DNA of 64,000 bases from Bacillota bacterium (GCA_023460955.1 JAEWOH010000043.1:144635-208634), one strand, 5' to 3'. Counted from the stretch's first letter, positions 24,774 to 34,670 are shown. Numbers and translations are program-made. Notes: generated from the letters alone by a model not told the origin.

Positions 24774-25151
24774 ATGAAAAAGAAAATTTCTTTAGAGGAT
24801 GTTGAACCTACACACCTTGAGGGAAGGGACCTCAGATGGATTATAACTGACAAGACTGTCGGGGCGGAGCAAATGAGTATAGCTATAATGCACTGTTTCC
24901 CAGAAGCTATTGTAAAACCGTTACATGCTCACAGAAATATTGAGGAAGTTATTTACATTGTGGAAGGACAGGGGCAAGCCTGGATTGATGGGGAGCTTGT
25001 AGATTTTATTAAAGGAGATGCGGTGTTTTTTCCAGCCAATTCCAGGCATCAGGTAAGGAATACGGGAAAAGAGGTACTTGTGACAGCTTCGGTCTTCTCA
25101 GCAAAAACTTCTTCCGACGACTATATATTATATAACGAAAGTATGTTTTAA
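24774..25151 (+). CDS. Cupin-domain protein
   Basis: 125 residues with a single cupin_2 fold: metal motif I as HAHRNIEEVIYIVEGQG and motif II as FFPANSRHQVRNTG. ATG at 24774 is selected because AAGGAGG lies upstream; a longer frame from 24705 has no ribosome site. Such cupins near sugar genes are often sugar isomerases, lyases or sensor-like proteins. First gene of the cluster. Confidence 0.85.
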   Translation: MKKKISLEDVEPTHLEGRDLRWIITDKTVGAEQMSIAIMHCFPEAIVKPLHAHRNIEEVIYIVEGQGQAWIDGELVDFIKGDAVFFPANSRHQVRNTGKEVLVTASVFSAKTSSDDYILYNESMF

Positions 25152-25196
25152 CAGTTTGTGAAATTATATTAATTATTAATTTTGCGGGAGGACTAG

Positions 25197-26957
25197 TTGA
25201 TAATGAAGGATTCCAGAATACATGTATGGGATAAGGTAGAGATTGAATTACAGGCAAAAAACGAATACTTAAATCCGTATTGTGAGGTTGAAGTCTGGGT
25301 GATGCTTGAAGGGCCTGATTTCAGTAAAAAGGTTTACGGTTTCTGGGATGGGGGAAAAACCTTTAAAATAAGATTTACACCCATGAAGGCAGGTAAGTGG
25401 AGCTGGAACTCCGGCTCAAATACCGACGATCCGGGTCTGAACGGAAACAAAGGCAGTTTAGTGGCTATAGACTGGAGTGAAGAAGAGAAAAGGCTTAATC
25501 CATGCCGGAGAGGAATGGTTGTTGCATCTGAAAACGGACGTGGATTCCAGTATTATGATAAAACTCCGTACTTTATGTTGGGAGATACCTGGTGGTCTGC
25601 ACCTACTTACCGTTATCCCTGGTATGATGATGTTGTTGAGCGCCCCGTAGGACCTGATATGGGATTCAAGGATATGGTGCTTTACCGGAAAAGACAGGGC
25701 TATAACTGTATCGCCATGTTGGCGGGTCATCCTACCTGGGCAAATGACGGACTGCCTCCTAAAATCAAAATGAAGGATGAATATGAAACAAGTATACGTG
25801 CCGCATGGATGGACATGGATTCGGGAAGCGCAAAAGATATGCATAATGAAGGCGGTAGGCCTTTCCTGTTCCCGGGAAAAATTAAGGGCTATGAAAATGT
25901 TGTACCTGACTTTGATAAAGTCAATCCTGAATACTTTAAATATATGGACCGAAAAATTGATTATCTTAATGAGCATGGCTTTACGGTGTTTCTGGAAGTA
26001 ATACGGAGAGATGTGAGCCAGGTCTGGAAACGATACGGAGGATGGCCTGACTCCTATGTAAGGTACATACAATACATATTTGCCAGATACCAGGCAAATA
26101 ACTGCTTGTACAGTCCAATCCATTTTGATTATATTGGAAACTCCATCCTCCCAAGAGAATATAATGAGCCTGCCAACATGGTGATTGACAAATACGGTCA
26201 TCCGCCCTTTGGGACATTGCTGGGCACCAATTCAGCTCCATCAACCCTTTGTAATTTCGGCGGCCCGGAGGAGAACCGCTGGCTGACCTTTCATCAAATA
26301 GGAAACTGGAGGGAGCATGACCATTATTGGTATTTGACCGAAATATTCAATTCCGAGCCGGCCAGACCTGCCATCAATGGTGAGCCGTACTATCCTGGAT
26401 TTCCTGATGATAACCCGGCGACGGAAAGTGTCGAGGCAGAGTTCAACTGCCGTTCGGGAATGTACGGAAGCTTTTTATCGGGAGGTTTAGGCGGATATAT
26501 ATATGGAATTGAAGGCATGTGGGGAAGTGATATTGAAAAGAACGCAAAGTACAAGATGTGGGAAGTACTTGAATACCATTCCGGCGCTCTTGTATATAAT
26601 CTAAAAAAGTTTGTCGATCGCGCAGGTTCCAGATATGTTGATTTGATACCAAATTCAGAACTGATAACCCCAAACAAATCAGGCAGGGTTGATGGCTACA
26701 AAGGTTGGGCATATTGCGCCGCTACCAGCAAAAGAGACATATTGCTGCTCTATTTTGAACAGGAATGCCCTCAGGGGACTGTCAGGGGCTTGAAACCTAA
26801 TGCGCCTTACTGTATTGAATGGTTTAATCCTGTCACAGGTGAGTGGAAGGCCGATAGAAGGGTAACAGGAACTATCTGCGCAGATAACATGGGTCGTATA
26901 ATTCTGCCTGAGTTCCCGGGGCACGGTGACTGGGGATTGTACCTGGAAGAACTATAA
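25197..26957 (+). CDS. Apiosidase-like (DUF4038) glycoside hydrolase with N-terminal DUF5060
   Basis: Predicted TIM-barrel glycosidase. N-terminal about 90 residues look like the DUF5060 beta-sandwich; the centre has the DUF4038 pattern (PYFMLGDTWWSAPTYRYPW, KRQGYNCIAML, GFTVFLEVIRRDVSQVWKRY, IFNSEPARPAINGEPYYPG); the last about 85 residues form a beta-domain with WFNPVTGEW, as in the partner domain of these enzymes. GH140 members of this group remove apiose from plant polysaccharides. No signal peptide, so it acts inside the cell. GGGAGG is 5 nt before TTG 25197 and 11 nt before ATG 25203; either may be used. Confidence 0.8.
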   Translation: MIMKDSRIHVWDKVEIELQAKNEYLNPYCEVEVWVMLEGPDFSKKVYGFWDGGKTFKIRFTPMKAGKWSWNSGSNTDDPGLNGNKGSLVAIDWSEEEKRLNPCRRGMVVASENGRGFQYYDKTPYFMLGDTWWSAPTYRYPWYDDVVERPVGPDMGFKDMVLYRKRQGYNCIAMLAGHPTWANDGLPPKIKMKDEYETSIRAAWMDMDSGSAKDMHNEGGRPFLFPGKIKGYENVVPDFDKVNPEYFKYMDRKIDYLNEHGFTVFLEVIRRDVSQVWKRYGGWPDSYVRYIQYIFARYQANNCLYSPIHFDYIGNSILPREYNEPANMVIDKYGHPPFGTLLGTNSAPSTLCNFGGPEENRWLTFHQIGNWREHDHYWYLTEIFNSEPARPAINGEPYYPGFPDDNPATESVEAEFNCRSGMYGSFLSGGLGGYIYGIEGMWGSDIEKNAKYKMWEVLEYHSGALVYNLKKFVDRAGSRYVDLIPNSELITPNKSGRVDGYKGWAYCAATSKRDILLLYFEQECPQGTVRGLKPNAPYCIEWFNPVTGEWKADRRVTGTICADNMGRIILPEFPGHGDWGLYLEEL

Positions 26958-26971
26958 GGAGGCAATTGTAT

Positions 26972-27802
26972 ATGTCACTATCATCAAAGAGAATAGATGA
27001 ATTGTCCGGGCTGTGTAAAAAGTTCAGAAGACAGCTCATTGATATTTTATATTCAATTCAGACCGGGCATCCGGGAGGTTCCTTGTCCTGCACCGAAGTA
27101 CTTACACTGCTGTTTTTTGAAAAGATGAATATTAATCCAGCCAATCCAAATATGGACGACAGGGATCGTTTGATTTTGTCAAAAGGACATGCTGCACCGA
27201 TGCTCTATATTAATATGGCACACCGGGGATATTTCAACCCTGAAGATTTAAATGCATTACGGCAAATAGACAGTCATTTGCAGGGGCACCCATGTTACCA
27301 TAAGACACCGGGAATTGAACTTTCTACAGGATCTTTAGGCCTTGGACTTTCAGCTGGTGTCGGCATGGCGCTGAGCGACAGGTTAAATAAGAAAAACAGC
27401 CATGTTTATGTACTGCTGGGCGACGGTGAGATTCAGGAAGGCATAATATGGGAAGCAGCCATGAGTGCCAGCAAATATAAGACGGATAACCTCATTGCAA
27501 TTCTTGACAACAATGGGGTTCAACTGGACGGAACAATACAGGAAATAATGCCACTTGATGACATAAAAGCTAAATGGTTCTCCTTCGGTTGGAATGTCAT
27601 AAGTGTTGATGGACATGATATCGCTGCTCTATCCGATGCCTTTGACCTTGCAGTACAGCACAGAGGGAGCCCTACGATTATTATAGCCGACACCGTAAAA
27701 GGGAAGGGAATATCCTTTATGGAGGGCAAAAATCAATGGCATGGGAAGCCTATCACTCAAAAGGAATACAATATGGCAGTAGAGGAATTGAACATACAGT
27801 AA
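26972..27802 (+). CDS. Transketolase-like protein, N-terminal (ThDP-binding) subunit
   Basis: Split-type transketolase alpha part, 276 residues. ThDP/metal motif GDGEIQEGIIWEAAMSASKYKTDN (GDG...N; given in parts: GDGEIQEGIIWEA and DNLIAILDNNG) and LSKGHAAPMLY, HPGGSLS. ATG 26972 follows AAGGAGG. Its partner subunit starts 43 bp later. Split transketolases occur in catabolic clusters, including the apulose-4-phosphate transketolase of apiose degradation; the apiosidase-like neighbour makes that reading attractive but unproven. Confidence 0.9.
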   Translation: MSLSSKRIDELSGLCKKFRRQLIDILYSIQTGHPGGSLSCTEVLTLLFFEKMNINPANPNMDDRDRLILSKGHAAPMLYINMAHRGYFNPEDLNALRQIDSHLQGHPCYHKTPGIELSTGSLGLGLSAGVGMALSDRLNKKNSHVYVLLGDGEIQEGIIWEAAMSASKYKTDNLIAILDNNGVQLDGTIQEIMPLDDIKAKWFSFGWNVISVDGHDIAALSDAFDLAVQHRGSPTIIIADTVKGKGISFMEGKNQWHGKPITQKEYNMAVEELNIQ

Positions 27803-27844
27803 ATAATTTTGAGCTGATTGAAAGCAGCAGAATGGAGTTTTCAG

Positions 27845-28798
27845 ATGGCAGAAAAAATTGCAATGAGAGATGCATACGGAAATGCACTTTTAGAAATGGG
27901 AGGAATTCAGGAGAATATAGTTGTGCTTGAGGCTGATGTGGGCAACTCTACTAAAAGTATATTATTTGGCAGCAAGTATCCTGAAAGATATTTTAATGTG
28001 GGGATTTCCGAGATCAATATGGTTGCTATGGCATCCGGCTTTGCTATAAGCGGCTTTAATACATTTGTAAATACCTTTTCTGTTTTTATGACGACGAGAG
28101 GTCTGGATCCAATAAACAGCCTGATTGCATACGATTCCTTGAATGTTAAGCTAATCGGAAATTATGCAGGATTGTCGGATTCATATGATGGCGCAAGCCA
28201 CCAGGCTGTTTTTGACATAGCCTGTATGCGTTCTCTGCCAAATATGACAATTATTTCACCGTGTGATCAGATTGAGACCGAAAGGGCGGTGTTGGCCTTA
28301 GGTGACTACAATGGTCCCGTTTATATGCGATTAAGCAGGAATGCAAATCCGATTGTTAATGATGATTCATATAAATTTGAGCTTGGCAGGGGCCTTGTTA
28401 TGAAGGAAGGGACGGACATAACAATTGTAGCCACGGGATATATGGTCCAAAAGGCACTTGCAGCAGCCTATATGCTTGAAGAGAAGGGTATCTGTGCACA
28501 AGTTGTCAATATTCATACTATCAAGCCTCTTGATGAAGAATTAATTATCAAATGTGCAAAACATACAGGTTTGATACTGACAGTAGAAGAGCATAGTGTT
28601 TACGGAGGGCTAGGAAGTGCCGTTTCAGAGGTAATCTCTCAGAATTATCCCGTACCGATACATTTAATGGGCTTAACCGGCTATGCTGAATCAGGTGATT
28701 ACGAGAAGCTGTTAACCAAGTATTTGCTGGACGAAAATGCAATTTATAAAAAGGTTCAAAAAATAGTAAAGCAGAGTAAGAGTTATAAGCTCTATTAA
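27845..28798 (+). CDS. Transketolase-like protein, C-terminal subunit
   Basis: Pyrimidine-binding and C-terminal domains of transketolase, 317 residues: VVLEADVGNSTKS, RYFNVGISEINMVAMASGFAISG (conserved Glu), then the C-terminal VVNIHTIKPLDEELI and EEHSVYGGLGSAV. ATG at 27845 follows TGGAG; the longer frame from TTG 27818 lacks a ribosome site. Completes the enzyme with the preceding gene. Confidence 0.9.
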   Translation: MAEKIAMRDAYGNALLEMGGIQENIVVLEADVGNSTKSILFGSKYPERYFNVGISEINMVAMASGFAISGFNTFVNTFSVFMTTRGLDPINSLIAYDSLNVKLIGNYAGLSDSYDGASHQAVFDIACMRSLPNMTIISPCDQIETERAVLALGDYNGPVYMRLSRNANPIVNDDSYKFELGRGLVMKEGTDITIVATGYMVQKALAAAYMLEEKGICAQVVNIHTIKPLDEELIIKCAKHTGLILTVEEHSVYGGLGSAVSEVISQNYPVPIHLMGLTGYAESGDYEKLLTKYLLDENAIYKKVQKIVKQSKSYKLY

Positions 28799-28965
28799 TT
28801 ATGTAAAGCAATGCTCATTAGGGTTTCTGAGATTCGGAAAGATAGTCATTTACCGGATCTTGGAAATCTTTTTGTAATGTAGTCGTTCCTTTTTTATGGT
28901 ATAATAAATTTACATAATAAATATTGCACCATTGAAAGAATACTCTATTATTGGAGGTTTCAAGC

Positions 28966-30720
28966 GTGTTAATTCCTTATACTTTAAAGAACAAGCTTAT
29001 CTTATATTTCAGTACCGTATTTATTCTGGTATCACTATGCATTAGCTACTATTATTCAAATTATACTAAAAACCTGCTCGAAAAAAATATTGTTGACAAT
29101 ACCCAGAATAATCTAAGATACATACTCAGCAATATTGACAGACAAATAAGACAGTGCCAGGATCTGTCAGACTGGCTCTACATCAACAGGAATCTGGACA
29201 AGCTTCTCATAAGAGATTATACCGATTCCAAGTACAATTTTGACTTGGATATTTCGGCAACATATAAAGAAATCAACGACAGAATAACAAATTCGTCCAT
29301 CGGAAGGTATGTGGTTTCAGTATTAATTGAAGGAAAAAACAAAGTAAATTTGAAGCTTTATTCCGAAGCTGATTTCATTGATATAAACAAAATGAAGACC
29401 ACAACATGGTTTCAAAAGGGAGAGGATTCAGAAGTCTTTGCTTTCGCCGGTATAGAAGAAAATCTTGCAAAAGAGAGATATAATAAATTTTTTATACCCT
29501 TTGTAAGAAAAATTATTTTCTCAGACTCAAGAAAGACTATTGGCTGGCAGGTTATAGGGATTTCTCCGGACCTGATCAGGAACAGTATAAGGGACTTTGA
29601 AGTTCCTGAAAATGACTTGCTCCTGATAATGGACCGGCAGAACAAATGTATTTATTCCAGCCAGAATAAATTGTTGGGGCAGGATTTGTCACAATCAATA
29701 TCATTACCGGATCAAAATAAAAAAAGCTTCTACTCTACAGTTTTTGGAAAAAAAGTTTTGGTTGTTTATCATAAGTCGGCATACTCCAATTATCAGATTG
29801 TGCAGCTTGTAGATTACTCATTTATAGAAGAACAGCGCACAAACGCAACTAAAATTTTGTTCCTAATTCTGGGAATAACAGTAACTGTCGGTTGTCTTTT
29901 TACAATATTCCTTTCCGGTAATTTAACCAAGCCTTTAAGGAGAATAATGAACAGAATGGATTGCATTTCAAAAGGGAATTTTCATGTGGAACCTGAACTG
30001 GAAGGAAATGATGAAATAGGTGAACTGGGAAAAGGAATAAACCAGCTTGCAACTAATGTAAATCAGCTGCTTTTAAAAGTTAAGAATGATGAAATTGCAA
30101 AAAAAGAATTGGAGTTTAAAGTTCTTCAAAGCCAGATAAACCCACATTTTGTTTATAATGCCCTCAATTCAATAAAAGTCATGGCTATGATCCAGAAAGC
30201 GGATGGAATATATGAAACTGCCACCGCGCTGGGTGCATTACTTAAAGAGACATCCAAGGGAGCCATGAATCATATTACACTTGAGGAGGAAATAAACCTT
30301 CTGGACCAGTATATAACCATTCAAAAGGTTCGAAAAAAAGGTATGATACAGGTTAGCTATTCCATTGATAGCCAACTGTTATCCTGTAAAATACCTAAGT
30401 TTACGCTTCAGCCCATAATTGAGAATTCAATCGTGCATGGGTTTGAAGGGAAAAAAGGTTTAGGTATTCTGGAAATCAGTGCAGTCCTTGTGGAAAATGA
30501 CATTCTGATTGAAATTCGTGATAATGGAGTGGGAATTCCTCAGGATAGAATTGAAACAATACTGCAAAAGGACTATTCCAGGGGAGAAAGATATAACAGT
30601 GTGGGTTTGATGAATATTAACGAAAGAATAAAATTAACCTACGGTGAGAAATACGGACTGTCTTTTGAAAGTAAATATATGGAATACAGTATTGTTAAAA
30701 TATTGATACCTAAGGAGTAA
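28966..30720 (+). CDS. YesM-type sensor histidine kinase
   Basis: 584 residues: TM helix 1 (about 9-28), extracellular sensor (about 30-295), TM helix 2 (about 298-318), HAMP, His_kinase domain with QINPHFVYNALNSIK (phospho-acceptor His) and an HATPase_c domain (QPIIENSIVHGF, DNGVGIP, GVGLMNINER-like SVGLMNINERI). GTG 28966 is preferred because GGAGG precedes it. Pairs with the AraC-type response regulator 63 bp downstream. Systems of this type usually sense oligosaccharides and control linked ABC importers. Confidence 0.92.
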   Translation: MLIPYTLKNKLILYFSTVFILVSLCISYYYSNYTKNLLEKNIVDNTQNNLRYILSNIDRQIRQCQDLSDWLYINRNLDKLLIRDYTDSKYNFDLDISATYKEINDRITNSSIGRYVVSVLIEGKNKVNLKLYSEADFIDINKMKTTTWFQKGEDSEVFAFAGIEENLAKERYNKFFIPFVRKIIFSDSRKTIGWQVIGISPDLIRNSIRDFEVPENDLLLIMDRQNKCIYSSQNKLLGQDLSQSISLPDQNKKSFYSTVFGKKVLVVYHKSAYSNYQIVQLVDYSFIEEQRTNATKILFLILGITVTVGCLFTIFLSGNLTKPLRRIMNRMDCISKGNFHVEPELEGNDEIGELGKGINQLATNVNQLLLKVKNDEIAKKELEFKVLQSQINPHFVYNALNSIKVMAMIQKADGIYETATALGALLKETSKGAMNHITLEEEINLLDQYITIQKVRKKGMIQVSYSIDSQLLSCKIPKFTLQPIIENSIVHGFEGKKGLGILEISAVLVENDILIEIRDNGVGIPQDRIETILQKDYSRGERYNSVGLMNINERIKLTYGEKYGLSFESKYMEYSIVKILIPKE

Positions 30721-30783
30721 AAAGCCTAAGGAAATATTAACTTTACATAAATTGTTGCAGGAAAAGCTTTAAGGAGGATTGTC

Positions 30784-32415
30784 ATGTTAAAAGTAATATT
30801 GGTAGAAGATGAAACTCTTGTAAAGGTGGGAATAAATTCTCTGATCAACTGGAGGGAACTAGGCTTTAAAGTGGTTGCCGAAGGAAATAATGGTGAGCAC
30901 GGATTATCACTTATAAAAGAGTATAATCCTGATTTGGTAATTACTGATATCGTTATGCCTAAAATGAACGGCATAGATATGATGAGAAAGGCGAAGGAAT
31001 ACAAACCTGATATTACTTTTATTATTTTAAGCAGTTACAATGAATTTGATCTGGTAAAGCAGGCCATGAAGTATGGTGCATGGGATTACATTTTAAAGTT
31101 GAATATAAGTGAAGAGTCCATGAAGGAGATGCTTATAAATTTAAAAGAAAAAATAATATACAACAGTAAAAAAATAAACAATGATAACCTGCCAGTTGTA
31201 TATGACACCCAGAGCACTTCCATTATGCGTCAGGGCTTTTTGAAAAGCTTACTTGAGAACAATTTTGAGGACAGAAAATACATTGATGCCAAACTTCCTT
31301 CAATGAAGCTGGAACTAAATGAAGCAATGATGAAGGTTGGTCTGGTCAACACAAATCTTTATTTAGTGGAAAATAAATATAATCATAAGGATTTGGAGCT
31401 TTTGGATTTTACCATTATTGAAATACTAAATGAAATTGGAAACGAATTTTTTAATTGCTACTTTTTAAAGTTATCTTTTGGCACTTATGTTGTGGTCTTC
31501 TCATTAGAAGAGTCAGCAAAAGCTCAGGATATAAACGAACAAATTAAAATAATGGGCAAAACAATGCTGGAGATGTTGAAAAAATACGTTAATATTGATG
31601 CGGCTATAAGTATCAGTGATACTTATGATAGTTACTTAAGCCTGCCACAAGCTCTCGCTCAGGCAAAAGAGGCAATGGACATCCTGTTTTACAGAGGCTA
31701 TGGCAGTATTATTTTCTTTGATGATGTCTTAGACGGAAAAGGTGAAGACATCGGTATCAAACATATCAATCTGAAGGAAAGACTACCTAAAGCCATTGAA
31801 ATTTGTGATCTTACGCTGATAAATAATATTTTTGGGACAATTATTGATAATATTCAAAGGACAAATATGACTAAAAAGGAAATCTATGATTTATGCAACC
31901 AAACCTTCTGCTTATGTGATATCCATCTGGATGAGGAGTGGCAGTTAGACAATAAGACGCATTTTGAAGATAAGCCTGCTGTCGAAACGGTCTACAAGCT
32001 TCAGACGCTTCGAGAGATTCTGGAATTTGTTGAGAATTATAGGAATAGGATGGTTAATTTCCTCAGAAAAAAACATGACGATGAAAAGCATAACCTGGTT
32101 TGGGGAGCTAAAAAATATATTATTAATAATTGTATGGGCACGCCAAAGCTTAAAGAGGTTGCTGATAGCCTAAACATCAGTGCAGGCTACTTAAGCAGCA
32201 TTTTTACCAAATATACAGGAATGTGCTTCACTGATTATGTTAATAAAGTAAAAATAGATGAGGCAAAAAGGATGCTAAAGGACGGCCAGCACAAGATTTA
32301 TGAAATATCTTACTTAATGGGTTATGAAAATGCTTGTTATTTCAGTAAAATATTTAAGAAAATCACAGGCTGTTCACCAACCGAATTCGTAAAAAACACC
32401 ATAAGTGATAATTGA
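30784..32415 (+). CDS. YesN-type response regulator with AraC HTH
   Basis: 543 residues. Receiver domain with acidic pocket VEDE, phospho-acceptor Asp55 (VITDIVMPKMNG) and Lys in LKLN; a long central linker; C-terminal AraC-type double helix-turn-helix (about 440-543: LKEVADSLNISAGYLSSIF, KIYEISYLMGYENACYFSKIFKKITG). AAGGAGG upstream of ATG. Expected to activate the downstream importer and possibly the cluster's first promoter, near which paired AGTTATG repeats lie. Confidence 0.92.
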   Translation: MLKVILVEDETLVKVGINSLINWRELGFKVVAEGNNGEHGLSLIKEYNPDLVITDIVMPKMNGIDMMRKAKEYKPDITFIILSSYNEFDLVKQAMKYGAWDYILKLNISEESMKEMLINLKEKIIYNSKKINNDNLPVVYDTQSTSIMRQGFLKSLLENNFEDRKYIDAKLPSMKLELNEAMMKVGLVNTNLYLVENKYNHKDLELLDFTIIEILNEIGNEFFNCYFLKLSFGTYVVVFSLEESAKAQDINEQIKIMGKTMLEMLKKYVNIDAAISISDTYDSYLSLPQALAQAKEAMDILFYRGYGSIIFFDDVLDGKGEDIGIKHINLKERLPKAIEICDLTLINNIFGTIIDNIQRTNMTKKEIYDLCNQTFCLCDIHLDEEWQLDNKTHFEDKPAVETVYKLQTLREILEFVENYRNRMVNFLRKKHDDEKHNLVWGAKKYIINNCMGTPKLKEVADSLNISAGYLSSIFTKYTGMCFTDYVNKVKIDEAKRMLKDGQHKIYEISYLMGYENACYFSKIFKKITGCSPTEFVKNTISDN

Positions 32416-32713
32416 CATAATATCCTTTATCGTCTGCTCATGGTAAAAATAAAGGCTAAAATATAAAAATAGTTAAGCATTTCTTAAAATAATTCACGTT
32501 AAAAAGGATAAAAGGAAAATGCCCCAAATCAAAATTGAAACATCATAAAATAGTTAATGAATTATGAACAGAGTCCATTTTAGTGATTCTGTTTTTTTCT
32601 TATAATCTAATCAAGGAAAACAAAGTTACGCAATAAGAAATTCAAGTGTTTTGTTTCAGTATAAGAAAGATAAATATGATTAAAATTCTAGCCAAAATGG
32701 AGGTGAATACAAA
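32416..32713 (+). promoter_or_regulatory. Intergenic region before the PPC protein and importer genes
   Basis: About 300 bp without a gene. Contains AAAATAGTTAAG near 32467 and AAAATAGTTAATGAATTATGAAC near 32547 (quoted core AAAATAGTTA), similar to the AATAGTTATGAAC element at 24541. A TATAAT hexamer occurs near 32600 with a poor -35, as typical of an activator-dependent promoter. Confidence 0.4.
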
Positions 32714-33142
32714 ATGGTGAGGTTTATAGGTAAAGGTACAGGGCGGGTGATTGTAATAAATCTCAAAAGAGGTGAATTGCTGCTCGAAAGTATTGAACAG
32801 GAACTGGCTGCTGTCGGCATTAAAAACGCAATAATTTCCGGAGCCATCGGTTCCTTGAAAAAAGCGGTTTTTCACAGAGTAACAGGGATGGAAAGAGAAC
32901 CTGTTGACGAGTTTGTAACAGTAGAGAAGCCCCTGGAACTTGCTTCTCTGCAGGGTATAGTTGTTGATGGTCATCCGCATTTCCATATGGTTATCTCTGA
33001 TTTGGAGAAGTCATACACAGGACATCTGGAACATGGTACAGAGGTGTTGTATCTGGTTGAAATAACTCTGCTGGAGGTGGAAGGGCTTAACCTTCATAGA
33101 GTAAAGGATCAGGATAATATAGCAATTCTTACACAGAAGTAA
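32714..33142 (+). CDS. PPC/DUF296-domain protein
   Basis: 142 residues covering one PPC (plants and prokaryotes conserved, DUF296) domain: RGELLLESIEQELAAVGIKNAIISGAIGSLKKAVFH (in part), and the metal-binding-like HPHFHMVISD plus GHLEHGTEVLYLVEITLLE. ATG after TGGAGG. In bacteria this trimeric domain stands alone and its function is unclear. Its place just ahead of the sugar importer suggests a regulatory or metabolic role in this pathway. Confidence 0.85.
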   Translation: MVRFIGKGTGRVIVINLKRGELLLESIEQELAAVGIKNAIISGAIGSLKKAVFHRVTGMEREPVDEFVTVEKPLELASLQGIVVDGHPHFHMVISDLEKSYTGHLEHGTEVLYLVEITLLEVEGLNLHRVKDQDNIAILTQK

Positions 33143-33196
33143 CCGGTCTTTAGTCCTTTAAGGATTAATATAATAAAATTTTTCAGGAGGGGAACT

Positions 33197-34591
33197 ATGA
33201 TAAGCTCAAAATTTAAGAAAGTATTAGCTATTGCTATGGTGACTGCAGTGGTGTCAACGGCTTTTGCCGGCTGTGGTACAAGCAAGACCAGCAGTGGTGA
33301 TTCCACCGCTGTAACCTCGGGAACAACTACCAGTACGCCAACTAAAGCTAATGATGAACCGATTGAAATCAGGCTGATGACATCATGGACTGCTGGCTCG
33401 GTTGCATACGAGTCAATAGAAGCACTTTTGGAGACTTATAAAAATGAAAAGCCTAATATCAAAATTACTCATGATGCTTTACCAAGTGCGGATCTCAGAA
33501 CGAAGCTTACGGTTGAGATGGCAGCAGGCACTCCGCCAGATGTTTCCTGGTGTATTTTGAGTTACGCCCGTGAATTCATAAAGGATAATAAAATAATTGA
33601 TTGGGCTCCTGTCTATGATGATCCCAAACATCCGGAATTCAAGAAGTGGTTCAGTGAAGTATCGTTAAAGTTTGCTTCCACAGATGACGGGAAAATAATG
33701 ATGGCTCCTCAGGAAGGTTCCATTGACGGTCTTTACTATAATACTGAAATTTTCTTAAAATATGGCTGGAATCCGCCAACAACCTTTGATGAACTCCTTT
33801 CCCTTATACCTAAAATAAAGGAAAAAGGACTCTCTCCTTTAGTTACAGGCGGTAAGGATGGCAGATTTGCATGGCTTGCATCAGCTTTGCTTGCCAGGTC
33901 AGCAGGAATGGATAATTTCAAGGCTCTGACTTTAGGGGATGCGAAGACGAGCTGGAATGATCCGAAGTATGGATTTACAGATGCCATGACTAAATTTAAG
34001 CAGCTTATTGATGCCGGTGCGTATCCAAAGGGAGTACTTGGAATGAGTGCAACCGAAGCAGATCAAATGTTTGCAAGAGGTGAGGCTGCCATGTACTATG
34101 AAGGCGCATGGAAGCCGGGTAACTTTGCAACAGCAGGCGGACAAGAATTTGTGAATAAGCTTGCCCGTGTTAACTTCCCTATATTTACCGACTGTCCTAA
34201 TGGAGATACGAAAGTTAATGTTGGTGGAAATATAATCGGCTTCTTTGTGGCTAATAATTTACCCGACGCTAAAAGAGAAGCATGCATCAACCTTGTAAAA
34301 GATATTGTCAGCCCTGAATTTAATGTGCCTATCATGGAAAAGGGTGGGTTTGTATATGCAGGAAATGCCGATTACGATAAAACAAAAGTATCTCCTGTTA
34401 TGAATCAGCTGATAGATGCATATAGAGGTGCAACATCATACGTACCATCCATGGATTCAATAGCACCGCCTGTAGTGGATCTTGCCATCAAGCAGACAGC
34501 AATGCCCGGAATGATTACAGGACAATTTGATGTGCAAAAAGCTATTGCAGAAGTTCAAAAAGCAGCTGAAGACTACTCAAAAGGAAAGTAG
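33197..34591 (+). CDS. Sugar ABC transporter substrate-binding lipoprotein
   Basis: 464 residues, family-1 solute-binding protein. Signal peptide with lipobox FAGC, lipidated Cys26, Ser/Thr-rich linker, then the binding fold (LTVEMAAGTPPDVSW, DGLYYNTEIFLKYGWNPPTTFDELL). GGAGGGG precedes the ATG. Followed by a 20-bp perfect hairpin, then the two permeases; no ATPase in the locus. The ligand is presumably the glycoside processed by the cluster. Confidence 0.92.
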   Translation: MISSKFKKVLAIAMVTAVVSTAFAGCGTSKTSSGDSTAVTSGTTTSTPTKANDEPIEIRLMTSWTAGSVAYESIEALLETYKNEKPNIKITHDALPSADLRTKLTVEMAAGTPPDVSWCILSYAREFIKDNKIIDWAPVYDDPKHPEFKKWFSEVSLKFASTDDGKIMMAPQEGSIDGLYYNTEIFLKYGWNPPTTFDELLSLIPKIKEKGLSPLVTGGKDGRFAWLASALLARSAGMDNFKALTLGDAKTSWNDPKYGFTDAMTKFKQLIDAGAYPKGVLGMSATEADQMFARGEAAMYYEGAWKPGNFATAGGQEFVNKLARVNFPIFTDCPNGDTKVNVGGNIIGFFVANNLPDAKREACINLVKDIVSPEFNVPIMEKGGFVYAGNADYDKTKVSPVMNQLIDAYRGATSYVPSMDSIAPPVVDLAIKQTAMPGMITGQFDVQKAIAEVQKAAEDYSKGK

Positions 34592-34597
34592 AATACA

Positions 34598-34643
34598 TTT
34601 GGTATTACGGAATATCCGTTAAAGGATATTCCGTAATACCAAA
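34598..34643 (+). terminator. 20-bp perfect hairpin between binding protein and permeases
   Basis: Arms TTTGGTATTACGGAATATCC (34598-34617) and its exact complement (34624-34643) with a 6-nt loop. The AAA after the stem pairs with TTT before it and no T run follows, so it is more likely a transcript-stabilising or processing hairpin that raises binding-protein yield over permease. Confidence 0.75.
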
Positions 34644-34670
34644 AAATCACAGGCGTATGGGGGAGAAAAA

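Noticed and set aside
25458..26201. Long (247-codon) minus-strand frame inside the apiosidase-like gene
   Set aside because: It lies wholly inside a well-supported gene, and its product has no recognisable pattern.
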